Shown here: positions 8,655-17,913 of the stretch, one piece after another
Numbering within the stretch: position 1 is the stretch's first letter
Layout: the number at the start of each line of letters is the position of its first letter
The notes under the pieces: model-generated
What the model was told of the DNA's origin: nothing
The model's input: only the letters and a program-made list of their open reading frames with translations
Databases searched by the model: none
Program-made: the position numbers and the translations under genes
Source of the DNA: Corallococcus soli
GTDB taxonomy: Bacteria; Myxococcota; Myxococcia; Myxococcales; Myxococcaceae
Assembly: GCF_014930455.1 (NCBI RefSeq)
Contig: NZ_JAAIYO010000001.1
Coordinates: 744,001-808,000 of the forward strand
Length of the DNA: 64,000 bases
Direction: 5' to 3'

Positions 8655-9224
8655 TTACGGGATGTTGGTGGGTTCGCTGTCGAAGAGCGCATCGAACAGG
8701 GTGGTCTGGGGCGGCTCCGTCCACTGGACGGTGACCGGCGCTGGGAGTGCAGCCACTTCCCGGGGCAGTTCCTGGACCCCAAAGCGGGCTTCCAGTTCCC
8801 GGGCGATGAGCCGTGCCGTTCCAGACATGGCATCGGGCAGCGGACTCAGGTGCATCCGTGCCTCACTGCGCTTGCGCCCCTCGTACTCGAACGAGATGCC
8901 ATACACCGTGAAGACAGGGGCCAGGATGCTCATGCATCCCACGACCACCCAGGGAACAGGTGGGAGGGGAATGCCCTTCGCGGGATAGGCGATGCAGCGG
9001 AGGGCGGATTGGGACGGCACGGTGCCGTCTCCCAGGGTGAAGCCTGGAAGCAACGTGTCCAGGTCCGCAAGAAACCCATGCCACTGCGGGATGAATTGGA
9101 GGGCCTCTCTCCAACGACTGGAACGACGCACGAACTCGGGATTGGCTTCTTCCAATGCTGCTGACATCGAGGCCGGCCAATAGTGACGGGCGATGGCCAG
9201 CAGTTGCTCCGTGCTTGGCAGCAT
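8655..9224 (-). CDS. Conserved-looking protein of unknown function
   Basis: A 189-residue protein with no signal peptide. It has an acidic/hydrophobic N-terminal helical region (to about residue 60) and a hydrophobic central stretch (GIPLPPVPWVVVGCMSILAPVF, about residues 84-105) that could be one membrane segment or a buried strand. I do not recognise the family. It lies 18 bp downstream of a lipoprotein gene that itself follows an Hsp70-like gene by 3 bp, so the three probably form one transcript (10994 to 8655). Confidence 0.6.
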   Translation of the reverse strand: MLPSTEQLLAIARHYWPASMSAALEEANPEFVRRSSRWREALQFIPQWHGFLADLDTLLPGFTLGDGTVPSQSALRCIAYPAKGIPLPPVPWVVVGCMSILAPVFTVYGISFEYEGRKRSEARMHLSPLPDAMSGTARLIARELEARFGVQELPREVAALPAPVTVQWTEPPQTTLFDALFDSEPTNIP

Positions 9225-9242
9225 GGTGCGAGAACTCCGCTG

Positions 9243-9734
9243 TCAGAGGGTGATTGCACCAAACTGCACTGGAGTGGTCATCTCGTTGCACACGGCAGAG
9301 AACCGGGCTCCCTCCGCGGATGACTGAAGAGCTGGCCGCAATACTGCCTTTAGCGACTCACAAAGCATCCCAAGCGGCGACTCCGGTCTGGCGCGTGCGA
9401 AGACGGTATGTGAGGCCGCATTGATCCAGTCTGCGGTGATGCGCTGGGCCAGTGCCCTGGAAACGGGGCCCTGATTGTTGTGCATGGGGAACTCGACGCC
9501 GAATTTGCACAGGACGGATTCGCCAGTGTTCTCACGCGAGATCCGGATGTGGATGCAGGCGGCCTGCCATCCACCTGGCTTGCCCATGGGGGCTTTGGAG
9601 AGCGTCACGAAGCGGATCTGCCGGGGCTCAATCCGCCCCGTGACGAAGGTCCTGTCCGTGGGCCCGACACATGCCAGCGACAGTGAAAGCGCGGCGCCCG
9701 CCGCCCACCCGCGCCATGCTGTCGGTCCACCCAT
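9243..9734 (-). CDS. Hypothetical lipoprotein
   Basis: A 163-residue product with a signal sequence ending in LSLAC (Cys22). The mature part has scattered Cys residues (CIHIRIS, LCKFGVEF, MLCESL, VCNEM) that could form disulfides in the periplasm. No family recognised. It starts 3 bp after the stop of the Hsp70-like gene on the same strand and precedes another unknown gene, suggesting an operon. Confidence 0.6.
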   Translation of the reverse strand: MGGPTAWRGWAAGAALSLSLACVGPTDRTFVTGRIEPRQIRFVTLSKAPMGKPGGWQAACIHIRISRENTGESVLCKFGVEFPMHNNQGPVSRALAQRITADWINAASHTVFARARPESPLGMLCESLKAVLRPALQSSAEGARFSAVCNEMTTPVQFGAITL

Positions 9735-9737
9735 GCC

Positions 9738-10994
9738 TCACCCCGCGAGCCACGAGGACGCGCGTCCCAGACCCTCCGCCACGGAGGTGAAGGCATCCGC
9801 GGTGCGCACGCGGTCCTCACCGAAGCGCTTCACGTACAGCTCCCGCACGGCGGGAATCTGTGATGAACCACCCGTCAGGAACACGGCGTCAATGTCCCTG
9901 GCCTCCGGGTGCTTCGCCAACAGCCCTTCGGTGCACTGCGCGAGTTCATCCAGCAACGCCCGGCTCGCCGTGTCGAACTCGGCGCGCGTGATCGGCTCGT
10001 GCAGGCGGATGCGCCCCTCGTCGAAGTCGATGGTCGCCACGTCCTCGCTCGACAGCCGCACCTTCGCGGCTTCAATCGACCGGAACAGCCGGTAGCCCAG
10101 GTTGTCCATCACCAGGTCGTAGAGCGCTTCGATTTCGGCCGGGTGGTCGCTCGTGTCGAGCATCACCTCCAGCAGCTCCTGCGTGGACTTCTCCCGGATG
10201 AAGGACATCTCATGCCAGTTCAGCAGCTTCGCCATCACGTGCTGCGGGATGGGCAGCCGCTTGTGGCTGAAGCCCTTCACCTTGTACGTGGACCCCGCCC
10301 CGAAGCGCGGCAGCAGCTTGTGCCGCATGATCTCCGCGTCGAACCGGTCACCACCGATGCGCACGCCCGTGGACCCCACCACGTCCGGCCTGCGGTCCAG
10401 GTTCCCCCGGCGCGACGGCCCCAGCTTCATCAGCGTCAGGTCCGTGGTGCCGGCGCCGAAGTCCGCCACCAGCACCAGCTCGTCGCGCGTCAGCCGCGCC
10501 TCGTACGCGAGCGCCGCCGCGATGGGCTCGATGAGGAACTGGACGTGCGTGAAGCCCGCCAGCTCCGCCGCCTTGCGCAGCCGCTTCTCCGCCAGGGCGT
10601 CCGCCTCTGGATCCGGCGTGAACACCGCCGGCCGCCCCATCACCACCGCGTCCGGTGGCTCGCCCAGGTGCGCCCCGGCCGACTCGCGCACACGGCGCAG
10701 CAGGATGGCCACCAGGTCCTCGATGGTGAACGTGCGCCCCTTCACCTGCGTCGCCCGGAAGGACGTGCTGTGCAGGAAGGACTTCACGGACTGGATGAAC
10801 CGCCCGTTGTTGTCCTCCAGGTAGCGGTTGATGGCGTCCGCGCCCGCGAAGATCTCCTTCTCGTCCTCCGCGAAGAACAACACGGAGCGGAACAGACGCG
10901 GCTCCGGCGTGTGGGGTTGCAGGGGCAGCACGGTGCCATCCGGCAGGGCCAGGGCGGTGTTGCTGGTTCCGAAGTCGAGTCCGCAGGCGCGCAT
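9738..10994 (-). CDS. Hsp70-family ATPase (YegD-like, short)
   Basis: A 418-residue actin/Hsp70-fold protein. It starts MRACGLDFGTSNTALAL (phosphate-1 motif DFGTSNT) and contains ADFGAGTTDLTLMKLG (phosphate-2) and AVFLTGGSSQIPAVRELY (adenosine motif). It stops after the nucleotide-binding domain and lacks the DnaK substrate-binding domain, which matches the YegD/short Hsp70 group rather than DnaK. Its role is probably ATP-dependent protein binding or assembly; the client is unknown. It is the first gene of a likely three-gene operon with a lipoprotein and an unknown protein. Confidence 0.85.
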   Translation of the reverse strand: MRACGLDFGTSNTALALPDGTVLPLQPHTPEPRLFRSVLFFAEDEKEIFAGADAINRYLEDNNGRFIQSVKSFLHSTSFRATQVKGRTFTIEDLVAILLRRVRESAGAHLGEPPDAVVMGRPAVFTPDPEADALAEKRLRKAAELAGFTHVQFLIEPIAAALAYEARLTRDELVLVADFGAGTTDLTLMKLGPSRRGNLDRRPDVVGSTGVRIGGDRFDAEIMRHKLLPRFGAGSTYKVKGFSHKRLPIPQHVMAKLLNWHEMSFIREKSTQELLEVMLDTSDHPAEIEALYDLVMDNLGYRLFRSIEAAKVRLSSEDVATIDFDEGRIRLHEPITRAEFDTASRALLDELAQCTEGLLAKHPEARDIDAVFLTGGSSQIPAVRELYVKRFGEDRVRTADAFTSVAEGLGRASSWLAG

Positions 10995-11153
10995 GGGGGG
11001 GCGCCCCTTATCGCCATTCCTCCAGTCGCGGTAGCCCCAAAGTGACTGCCTGCCGCAGGGGGGGCAGGGCGCCGAGCGCTCGCGGCCCCATGGCTTGGTT
11101 CCCCAAGGGCCCGCGCCATCTTTGCGATGTCATCCCTTCGACAGGAGAACCCC

Positions 11154-11996
11154 ATGAAATCGCGCGCAACATGGCTGACCGCCGGAGTCGCGGCACTGGT
11201 GGTGGGCACCGGCTGCCAGGACGGCGACCGCAGCCGGCAGGAGACCACCACCACGGCGACCTCGGGCCAGACGGTCTCCGCGAGCCAGGAGGTGGAGCAG
11301 GCCCAGGAGCGTTCAGAGAAGGCCTTCGACAGCGCGCGCGACGCCCAGAAGGAAGCCTCCAACCAGCAGCGGGAGGCCGCGCGCGCCCAGGAGGACCTCC
11401 AGCAGAAGCAGCAGGAGCTCCAGGAGGCGCAGGCCCGGGCCCAGAAGGAATCCCAGGAGGCCCAGGCGAGCCAGCAGCAGGCGCAGGCCAGCACCCAGCA
11501 GGCCCAGTCGGAGGCCCAGCAGGCGCAGGCGAGCGCGCTGGAGGCCCAGCGTCGGCTCCAGCAGGGTCTCACGGTCCAGCAGCGTGAGACGGTCCAGCAG
11601 CGGGAGGTGGTGGGCCAGAACGCCCCCGCGCAGCCGCCCGCCAACTCCGTCCAGCGGCCCGTGGCGGTGGCCTCCCCGCAGGCCGCCCCGGAGCAGCAGA
11701 TCTCCGGTCAGGTGCTGAGCGCGAGCGCCCAGGAGGTGCTGCTCAGCCAGGGCGGCGAACCGCAGCTGCGACTCCAGGTGGGCCCCGCCACGCAGGTGCA
11801 GGTGGACGGCCGGGCCGCCAGCGCAGCGGACATCCAGGAAGGCGCGCAGGTGCGGGCCTCGTACCGCACGGATGCGAACAGCGGTGAGCCGCAGGCGCTG
11901 CGCATCGACGCCACGTCCAGCGCCCAGCCCGCCGCCCCCGCCGCGCCGGAGAGCGGTGAGTCGTCGCCGGGCGCCACGCCGCCGCGGCCCCAGTAG
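11154..11996 (+). CDS. Gln/Ala-rich coiled-coil lipoprotein
   Basis: A 280-residue lipoprotein. ATG 11154 follows GACAGGAG and gives a lipobox (VVGTGC, Cys21). Residues ~45-155 are a repetitive Q/A/E-rich coiled coil (many Q-A-Q and Q-E-A units). After a proline-rich linker, a small beta domain (~180-255: ISGQVLSASAQEVLLSQ...LQVGPATQVQVDGRAASAADIQEGAQVRASY) resembles DUF5666-like/OB-type domains of periplasmic proteins. Probably a cell-envelope structural protein; the exact role is unknown. Confidence 0.75.
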   Translation: MKSRATWLTAGVAALVVGTGCQDGDRSRQETTTTATSGQTVSASQEVEQAQERSEKAFDSARDAQKEASNQQREAARAQEDLQQKQQELQEAQARAQKESQEAQASQQQAQASTQQAQSEAQQAQASALEAQRRLQQGLTVQQRETVQQREVVGQNAPAQPPANSVQRPVAVASPQAAPEQQISGQVLSASAQEVLLSQGGEPQLRLQVGPATQVQVDGRAASAADIQEGAQVRASYRTDANSGEPQALRIDATSSAQPAAPAAPESGESSPGATPPRPQ

Positions 11997-12008
11997 CCCG
12001 GACATGAC

Positions 12009-12053
12009 CCGGCCCCGAGCCTCCGCGCTTCCCACGCGAGGGTCCGGGGCCGG
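12009..12053. terminator. Bidirectional terminator hairpin
   Basis: CCGGCCCCG (12009-12017) pairs with CGGGGCCGG (12045-12053), a 9-bp GC stem. It lies between the convergent coiled-coil lipoprotein gene and the sigma factor gene, where a shared terminator is expected. Confidence 0.55.
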
Positions 12054-12083
12054 CTTGCTGTCGCAGGTGCTGCGTCCCGGGCG

Positions 12084-12971
12084 TTACGCGGCCAGCTCGG
12101 CCTGGTCCAGGCCCGCCTCGGCCATCAGGTTCGCCAGCTCCGCCTTCAGCTTGTCCTTGGCGCGGATCTCCAGCTGACGGGCGCGCTCGCGGGAGAACCC
12201 GAAGTGCTCGCCCAGCTCGCTCAGGGTCATCTCCGAGTCGCTCATCACGCGCTGCTCGATGATGAAGCGCTCGCGCGGGTCCAGGCGCGTCAGGGCGCGC
12301 TGCACCAGCGTGCGGGTGAGGCCCGCCTGCTGCCGGTCCGCGACCTCGTCCGCGTGGGAGGCGGACTCGGACTCGACGAAGTCCAGGTGCGTCGCGTCCC
12401 CGTCCTCACCCACCGGCGCGTCCAGGGACAGGTCCCGGCCGCCCATGCGCTGCTCCATCTCACGCACTTCCGTGGGCTTCACGTTCAGCTTGCGGGCGAT
12501 CTCCTCCGCGTTGACGATGTGGCCGTCGCCGGCGCCCAGCTTCTCCAGCTCGCGGCGGGTGCGGGCCAGGCTGAAGAACAGCCGGCGCTGCGCCTGCGTC
12601 GTGCCCAGCTTCACCAGGCTCCAGTTGCGCAGCACGTAGTTCTGGATGTACGCGCGGATCCACCACACCGCGTAGGAGATGAGGCGGATGCCCTTCTCCG
12701 GGTCGAACTTCTGCACGGCCTTCATCAGGCCGATGTTCGCCTCCTGGATGAGGTCCGACATCTTCAGGCCGTAGGAGCGGTACTCGTACGCCACCTTCAC
12801 CACGAAGCGCAGGTTGCTCGTCACCAGGTGGTGGCCCGCGGACAGGTCGCCGGCGCGGAAGCTGCGGGAGAGCGCCTGCTCCTCCTGCGGGCTCAGCAGC
12901 GGGTACTGGTTGATCTCCGAGAGGTACGTGGAGAGCGAGTCAGCAGAAGAGAAGGAGTTGGAAGCCTGCAT
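12084..12971 (-). CDS. RpoH-type alternative sigma factor (SigB/SigC-like)
   Basis: A 295-residue sigma-70-family protein. The open frame extends upstream, but the ATG at 12971 matches the family start ([27 protein letters not shown]). It has region 1.2, region 2 with [22 protein letters not shown] and [22 protein letters not shown], an RpoH-box-like segment [16 protein letters not shown], and region 4 with the [24 protein letters not shown]. The RpoH box places it with heat-shock-type sigma factors; M. xanthus has several (SigB, SigC) that act in development and starvation. Which paralogue this is cannot be settled from sequence alone. Confidence 0.85.
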   Translation of the reverse strand: MQASNSFSSADSLSTYLSEINQYPLLSPQEEQALSRSFRAGDLSAGHHLVTSNLRFVVKVAYEYRSYGLKMSDLIQEANIGLMKAVQKFDPEKGIRLISYAVWWIRAYIQNYVLRNWSLVKLGTTQAQRRLFFSLARTRRELEKLGAGDGHIVNAEEIARKLNVKPTEVREMEQRMGGRDLSLDAPVGEDGDATHLDFVESESASHADEVADRQQAGLTRTLVQRALTRLDPRERFIIEQRVMSDSEMTLSELGEHFGFSRERARQLEIRAKDKLKAELANLMAEAGLDQAELAA

Positions 12972-13416
12972 GGGGGTCTCTCGGGGAAGAGGGCGGGATG
13001 TGTTCCGCTCGTTTGCTGCGACGGGAGATAGCTTTAGCAATGCAGGTGCCAATGCCAGCCAGCGGCCAACCTCAATGATTCTGGTGGGTTGCGCGAAGTG
13101 GCTTCGATGCTTAGGGCAGAAGCCGGCAGTTTTTACAGCGCCCTGATCCGAAGGTTCTTCCGGATGCCCCCGGGGGAGGGTTGCCTGCCCTCCGACCTGT
13201 GCGCAGGGCGGATCACATCTGTCAGGGATGTAGGAACGCCCCTGGCCCTCCACCAGGGGCCCGGCGGGGTGAGTGTCGGCAAGGAGGCGTGCCACGCTCG
13301 CCTCCCTGAGGTTCGTCGCCAGGATGTGTCGCGGCGGCCACGCCAGGCGTGGGGGACACGTCAGGGCGTGCCGGGCATGGATCCCAGGCCGGGCCCCGCG
13401 TCGGTGGTGGGGCGGC
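12972..13416. other. Intergenic region upstream of the sigma factor
   Basis: About 445 bp without a convincing gene. It should hold the sigma gene promoter (read to the left). A perfect hairpin, GCCCCTGG (13238-13245) with CCAGGGGC (13253-13260), may be a terminator for transcripts coming from the CHAD side. The long frames here are extensions or shadows. Confidence 0.5.
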
Positions 13417-14304
13417 TCAGGTCAATGCCTTGCGCAGGCGCTTGGGGATGGCCTCCGCGTGCCAGCGTTGCACCTCCCGGGCGATTTCGGCGGAGCGCTC
13501 CGCGCGCTCCTCCCGGGCCTGGGGCAGCAGCTTGCGCGCGGCCTTGCGCTGACCGGGTGGGGCCTCGGCGGCGGCGCGCTCGAACAGCTCCAGCCGCACG
13601 TCCGCGTCGTGCAGTTCGCCCAGCCCGTCCTGGAGGGGCACCAGCACCTCCAGCAGCGCGCCCACGGTGCGGCGGAAGGCGGGCTGGTAGATTTCCAGCT
13701 CGTAGCGCAGCTTCTTCAGGTCCTTGCGCAGGGCGTGGGCGGACGTGGCGTCGGGGGCGTCCGCGTAGCGCTCCAGGCGCTTCTCCACGCGGCGCAGGCG
13801 CTGGCGCAGGTGGCCGCGCACGCGCTTGCCGGCGAAGCGGTGGTCGTCCTCCAGCGAGTCCAGCTTCTTCAGCAGGCGCGGCACGGTGCGCTCCGACCAG
13901 CGCTCCAGCTCCGCGCGCAGCGTCTTCTCCTTCGCCTTCAGGCCGGACAGGTGCGTCTTGCGCAGCCCGTCCAGCGCCTTGGCCGTGTCCTTCTTGCCCT
14001 TCACGGCGCTGCCCAGCCACGCGTCCTGGACGTGCAGGTCGCGCACGCCGCCCAGGGCGTCCTGGAGGCGCTTCACGTCCGCCTCCAGCCGGGTGAGCTT
14101 GCCGGTGGCCTGGAACACCTGGAGCGCGGCGCGCAGGCGGCGGGTGGCCACGCGCATGTCGTGCACGCCGTCCTCGTCCAGCTCACCGTCGAGCTGCGCT
14201 TCGGGGTGGCGGGCGTCCGCGAGCCGGCCGGCGAGGATGCGGCGGGCGGCGTCGCCCAGCGCGGTGTCGGGGCCCAGGCCCCGGATGGGAGTGGGAGGGG
14301 GCAT
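13417..14304 (-). CDS. CHAD-domain protein (polyphosphate-binding type)
   Basis: A 295-residue protein built of one CHAD domain: an all-helical fold rich in Arg/Lys with conserved His, as in [19 protein letters not shown] near residue 47 and [19 protein letters not shown] near residue 188. CHAD domains bind inorganic polyphosphate; no CYTH domain is fused here. It lies 6 bp downstream of the inorganic pyrophosphatase gene, a context consistent with phosphate-polymer metabolism. Confidence 0.9.
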   Translation of the reverse strand: MPPPTPIRGLGPDTALGDAARRILAGRLADARHPEAQLDGELDEDGVHDMRVATRRLRAALQVFQATGKLTRLEADVKRLQDALGGVRDLHVQDAWLGSAVKGKKDTAKALDGLRKTHLSGLKAKEKTLRAELERWSERTVPRLLKKLDSLEDDHRFAGKRVRGHLRQRLRRVEKRLERYADAPDATSAHALRKDLKKLRYELEIYQPAFRRTVGALLEVLVPLQDGLGELHDADVRLELFERAAAEAPPGQRKAARKLLPQAREERAERSAEIAREVQRWHAEAIPKRLRKALT

Positions 14305-14310
14305 GGCGCG

Positions 14311-14850
14311 TCAGTCCTTCTTCAGGGCGTATTGGATGACCATGCGCTCGGCGGCCTCGGGGCCTTCCCACCCGAGGACGTGCGCGTCCTTGTCCGCGAA
14401 GTGCACCACCGCGAGGAAGAAGTGCTCCAGCTCCTCCAATTCGCGCCGGGACAGGTCCTGGTAGGAGCTCAGCCCCTCCGCGCGGGGCGCGTTCACCGGC
14501 ACGACGAGCACGCGGTCGTTGCGCTCCCGCGCCCCCGTCTGGCTGTCCTTCTTCTTCTGGTCCACCAGGAGCACGCCCAGCGGACGGCACGGCAGCACGA
14601 CGCCGGGCCACGTGGGCACGTCCCAGTACACCAGCGCGTCCAGCGGGTCGCCGTCCGGCCCCTCCGTGCTGGGGATGAAGCCCCAGTCGAACGGGTAGCG
14701 GAAGCCGCGCGTCAGCGGCCGCGACAGGGTGAAGGCCTGGAGCTTCGTGTCGTACTTGAGCTTCACCGTCGAGCCGCGAGGCGACTCGACGACGACGTTC
14801 AACGCATCCTGGAAGCCGCGCAGAGGCAGGCGGGTGAAGTCAGTGGCCAT
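14311..14850 (-). CDS. ppa: Inorganic pyrophosphatase (family I)
   Basis: A 179-residue cytoplasmic enzyme that hydrolyses PPi to two phosphates. The family I signature is visible as DGDPLDALV (metal-binding Asp66, Asp68, Asp71), with PFDWGFIP upstream and KKKDSQTGARERNDRVLVVPV downstream. It is the first gene of a two-gene unit with the CHAD-domain protein 6 bp downstream. Confidence 0.9.
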   Translation of the reverse strand: MATDFTRLPLRGFQDALNVVVESPRGSTVKLKYDTKLQAFTLSRPLTRGFRYPFDWGFIPSTEGPDGDPLDALVYWDVPTWPGVVLPCRPLGVLLVDQKKKDSQTGARERNDRVLVVPVNAPRAEGLSSYQDLSRRELEELEHFFLAVVHFADKDAHVLGWEGPEAAERMVIQYALKKD

Positions 14851-14943
14851 GAGCCTTCAAGGCTGGTGACGCCCTCCCGTCCGCGGCAAGTGCCCGGACG
14901 CGATGGAATCCACTCGCCAACCCTGGCGTCCCCGGCGGCCCTC

Positions 14944-15444
14944 CTACCCGACGGGGCGTCCCAGCGGCAGCGCCAGCGCGCTCCGGGCCATCAGCCGGCG
15001 CGTCGCGCGCGCGGCGGCGAGTCCGCCCAGCGTGTACCAGGCCACCGTGAGCAGGGACGTGGAGGGCCGCGCCCGTGACGGCGCCTTGCCCAGGCCCAAT
15101 TTCGGGGGCAGCACCACCGCGCCCAGGCCGGCCAGCAGCCCCAGCACCGCCCCGCGCAGGTACGGCCGTCTGGGACGGCCCAGGGCGACGAGCGAGAAGA
15201 AGAGGCCGTTGGACAGCAGGTCCGCCGCCAGTGTCTGGCGGTGCAGCCGCCGGTCCGGGGGCGGCTCACCGCCGAAGAAGCGGATGCCCTTCTTGAGCGA
15301 GCGCATGCCCAACACATCCATGCGCGGTGGGTGCTTCAGGACGCGGCGGGCACCCTCGTGCACCAGCGTCAGCGCGGTGGCGCCGACGAGCCCTGGACCG
15401 AGGGCGCGGAACACGAGGCGGGGCGGAGCAGGAGGTTCAATCAT
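14944..15444 (-). CDS. Small membrane protein, unknown function
   Basis: A 166-residue protein starting MIEPPAPPRLVFRALG; a start six codons upstream (15462) is also possible. It has about three hydrophobic segments (LGPGLVGATALTLVH; LAADLLSNGLFFSLVALG; GAVLGLLAGLGAVVLPP) and a basic C-terminus. No family recognised. It stands alone between the pyrophosphatase and GST genes. Confidence 0.6.
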   Translation of the reverse strand: MIEPPAPPRLVFRALGPGLVGATALTLVHEGARRVLKHPPRMDVLGMRSLKKGIRFFGGEPPPDRRLHRQTLAADLLSNGLFFSLVALGRPRRPYLRGAVLGLLAGLGAVVLPPKLGLGKAPSRARPSTSLLTVAWYTLGGLAAARATRRLMARSALALPLGRPVG

Positions 15445-15607
15445 GCCCTCCAAGCTAGGCACCCCATTCCCCGACTTCCCGCGCGCGGGTGCCCGCCTGC
15501 CCGCTGGGCGGACGGCGACGGCGCGCGTCAGGCGCTGCCGCCCACTTTCAGGCGCCGCCCCAGGTCAGCGGGGCGGTTGCCCTGGCCCTCCGCGTGCCTC
15601 CGCTGCG

Positions 15608-16225
15608 TCAGGGGACCTGCATGCCTCGCTGCACGGCGGGACGGCTGCCCACGCGGTGCAGCCACTGCACGATGTTGTGCGTGTCCAGGAAGAGGTCGGG
15701 GAACCCGCTGTGCATGGCCTTGATCCACGGGTACGTGGCGATGTCCGCGATGGAGTAGTGCGTGGCCAGGTGGTCGCGCGAGGCCAGCTGCCGGTCCAGC
15801 ACGCCCAGCAGACGCTTGGACTCCGCGCGATACCGGTCGATGGCGTAGGGCACCTTCGTGGGGGCGTAGTTCGCGAAGTGGTTGAACTGGCCGAGCATGG
15901 GCCCCACGCCGCCCATCTGGAACATCAGCCACTGCGTCACCTCCGCCTTGCCGCGCGGATCATGGGGCATCAGCGCGCCCGTCTTCTCCGCCAGGTACAG
16001 CAGGATGGCGCCGGACTCGAAGAGCGCCAGCGGAGCGCCGCCGGGCGCCGCGTGGTCCACGATGGCCGGAATCTTGTTGTTGGGGTTGATGGCCAGGAAC
16101 TCGGGCTTGAACTGGTCCCCCTTGGAGATGTCCACGACGTGGGTCTTGTAGGGGATGCCCAGCTCCTCCAGCGCGATGGAGATCTTGCGGCCGTTGGGCG
16201 TCTTGAACGTGTACAGGTCGATCAT
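15608..16225 (-). CDS. Glutathione S-transferase (YfcG/YghU-like)
   Basis: A 205-residue GST. The N-terminal thioredoxin fold begins MIDLYTFKTPNGRKISIALEELG, where the TPNGRK segment is typical of the Nu-class bacterial disulfide-bond reductase GSTs; NPNNKIPAIVD and FESGAILLYLAEKTG are the glutathione-binding cis-Pro and Ser regions. The ATG at 16225 overlaps the TGA of the upstream SDR gene (ATGA), so the two are translationally coupled and may act on related electrophilic or oxidised substrates. Confidence 0.9.
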   Translation of the reverse strand: MIDLYTFKTPNGRKISIALEELGIPYKTHVVDISKGDQFKPEFLAINPNNKIPAIVDHAAPGGAPLALFESGAILLYLAEKTGALMPHDPRGKAEVTQWLMFQMGGVGPMLGQFNHFANYAPTKVPYAIDRYRAESKRLLGVLDRQLASRDHLATHYSIADIATYPWIKAMHSGFPDLFLDTHNIVQWLHRVGSRPAVQRGMQVP

Positions 16226-17091
16226 GCCTTCACTCCCGTGAGCTGTTCGCTCACTTGCCAGAGCCGCTCCGCGAGCGCCTCGTCCCGGGCGGCGGACGAC
16301 GGCTTCACCTTGCGGCATTTCTTGAAGTATTCCCCGCTGACGCCAGCCACCTCGGGCGAGGAGGCCAGGTACACCGACGTCCGTGCGCCCTTCTCCGGGG
16401 AGATCATGAAGGGCGCGCCCAGCTTCACGAGGTGCCGGAAGAAGCCCTCGCCGTTGTGCCCGAAGCCCGTGCGCACCACGCCCGGGTGCAGCGCGTTCGC
16501 CGTCACCTGCGTGCCCGCGAGGCGCTTCTCCAATCCCTTGCTGAACAGGATGTTGCTGAGCTTGGCGTTGCCGTAGACCTGGATGGGGCGGTAGGGCCGG
16601 TTCGCCGTCTGCGGGTCGTCCAGGAAGTCGGCGTTCGCCAGGCGGTGCCCCTCCGACGACACGTTGATGATGCGCGCGGGGCCGCTGGCCACCAGCAGAT
16701 CGCGCAGCAGGTGCGTGAGCAGGAAGTGCGACAGGTGGTTCGTCGCGAACGTGGCCTCGTAACCATCCACCGTCACCTGCCGACGGTCGATGATGAGGCC
16801 CGCGTTGTTGACGAGGACGTCCAGGCGCGGGTGGCGCTCACGGAACGCCTGGGCCAGGGCGCGCACGGAGGCGAGCGACGACAGGTCCGCGAGCAGTGAC
16901 TCCACGCGGGCCCGGGGCGCGGCTTCGCGGACGGCGGCGACGGTAGCCGCCGTGCGGGCCTCGTCCCTGCCGGACACCACCAGCGTGGCCCCCAGCCGCG
17001 CCAGGGCCTTCGCCGTCTCCTGGCCGATGCCGCCGGTGGCCCCCGTGATGAGGCACACCTTGCCATCCCAATGGTCGTCCTGAGCCGCCAT
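16222..17091 (-). CDS. SDR-family oxidoreductase (retinol dehydrogenase-like)
   Basis: A 289-residue NAD(P)-dependent short-chain dehydrogenase. Rossmann motif TGATGGIGQETA near residue 17, DVLVNNAG near 90, and active site YGNAKLSN (Tyr/Lys) near 160. The overall pattern (ATNHLSHFLLTHLL, INVSSEGH, NALHPGVVRTGFG) matches the WW-domain oxidoreductase/retinol dehydrogenase subgroup. Substrate unknown. It overlaps the GST gene by 4 bases. Confidence 0.9.
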   Translation of the reverse strand: MAAQDDHWDGKVCLITGATGGIGQETAKALARLGATLVVSGRDEARTAATVAAVREAAPRARVESLLADLSSLASVRALAQAFRERHPRLDVLVNNAGLIIDRRQVTVDGYEATFATNHLSHFLLTHLLRDLLVASGPARIINVSSEGHRLANADFLDDPQTANRPYRPIQVYGNAKLSNILFSKGLEKRLAGTQVTANALHPGVVRTGFGHNGEGFFRHLVKLGAPFMISPEKGARTSVYLASSPEVAGVSGEYFKKCRKVKPSSAARDEALAERLWQVSEQLTGVKA

Positions 17092-17182
17092 GCGCGCGCC
17101 CTCCTGGAATCCAGAGGACGCGTTCTATACGGACCCGGGCGTCCCCGCGCAGGAGAACCGTGCGGGGACGCGACATCCGGGG

Positions 17183-17749
17183 TCAGGTCGCGGCCTGGCT
17201 GATGTCCTCGGCGGCGCGGCCCCGGCGGTTGCCGCCGCCCCGGGGCGGAACGGTGGCGCCCACGCGGGCATCGCCGTTGAGGTGGCTCTCCAGGAACCAG
17301 AGGTCCTCCTCGGTCTCGCCCAGGGTCTGGGTGAGGATGTCCGCCGTGACGGGGTCATTCACCTCGTCCGACTTGGTGATGCCGTCGCGGAGGCTGGCGG
17401 CGTAGCGGCCCACGCGCTCCACCAGCGCGCGGATGTGGGACTCGCCGTCCACGGCCTGGAGGTCGTACTCGGGCAGCTGGCTGTTGTTGCTGGCCAGACG
17501 GATGGTGCCCTGGGCGTAGCCGCCCAGCGCGCCCGCGCGTTCGGCGTAGGCGTCCGCCTGCTTTCGGGCGTGCTTGGCCACCTCGTCGAAGAGCAGGTGC
17601 CGGCTGTAGAAGTGGGTGCCGCGGATGTTCCAGTGCGCCTGCTTGACCTGCCAGTGCAGGTCGATGGCGTTGGCGAGCAGCGTGTTGAGCATATCGATGA
17701 GCTCTTCGCGCGCGTTCTGGGGCAGGTTCACGTGGCTGGTGGAGTACAT
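17183..17749 (-). CDS. dps: Dps-family ferritin-like protein
   Basis: A 188-residue Dps protein (starvation/oxidative stress DNA protection and iron storage). The ATG at 17749 is chosen because AAGGG lies 9 bases upstream; an in-frame ATG at 17758 is the alternative. Ferroxidase-site motifs LHWQVKQAHWNIRGTHFYSRHLLFDE are clear, as is the C-terminal helix DILTQTLGETEEDLWFLESHL. The tail is Gly/Arg-rich (PPRGGGNRRGR), which could bind DNA. Confidence 0.9.
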   Translation of the reverse strand: MYSTSHVNLPQNAREELIDMLNTLLANAIDLHWQVKQAHWNIRGTHFYSRHLLFDEVAKHARKQADAYAERAGALGGYAQGTIRLASNNSQLPEYDLQAVDGESHIRALVERVGRYAASLRDGITKSDEVNDPVTADILTQTLGETEEDLWFLESHLNGDARVGATVPPRGGGNRRGRAAEDISQAAT

Positions 17750-17913
17750 GGTCCGCATCCCTTGTCAGGTGGTGGCGCGCGGCGGGGCGTCGACATGACG
17801 TCGCGGCGCTTCCGAAAGGGTGGGGATGGCCTTCGTTCCGTGCCATGGCCCGGCGCTGCGTGCCTGGCTGTCCGGCCGGCCCGGGGGGCAGGCAGCCGGC
17901 CGTTCACGTCGGC

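Noticed and set aside
9475..10095. Plus-strand frame opposite the Hsp70-like gene
   Set aside because: Antisense to the Hsp70 coding frame, Ser/Arg-rich composition, no start signal.
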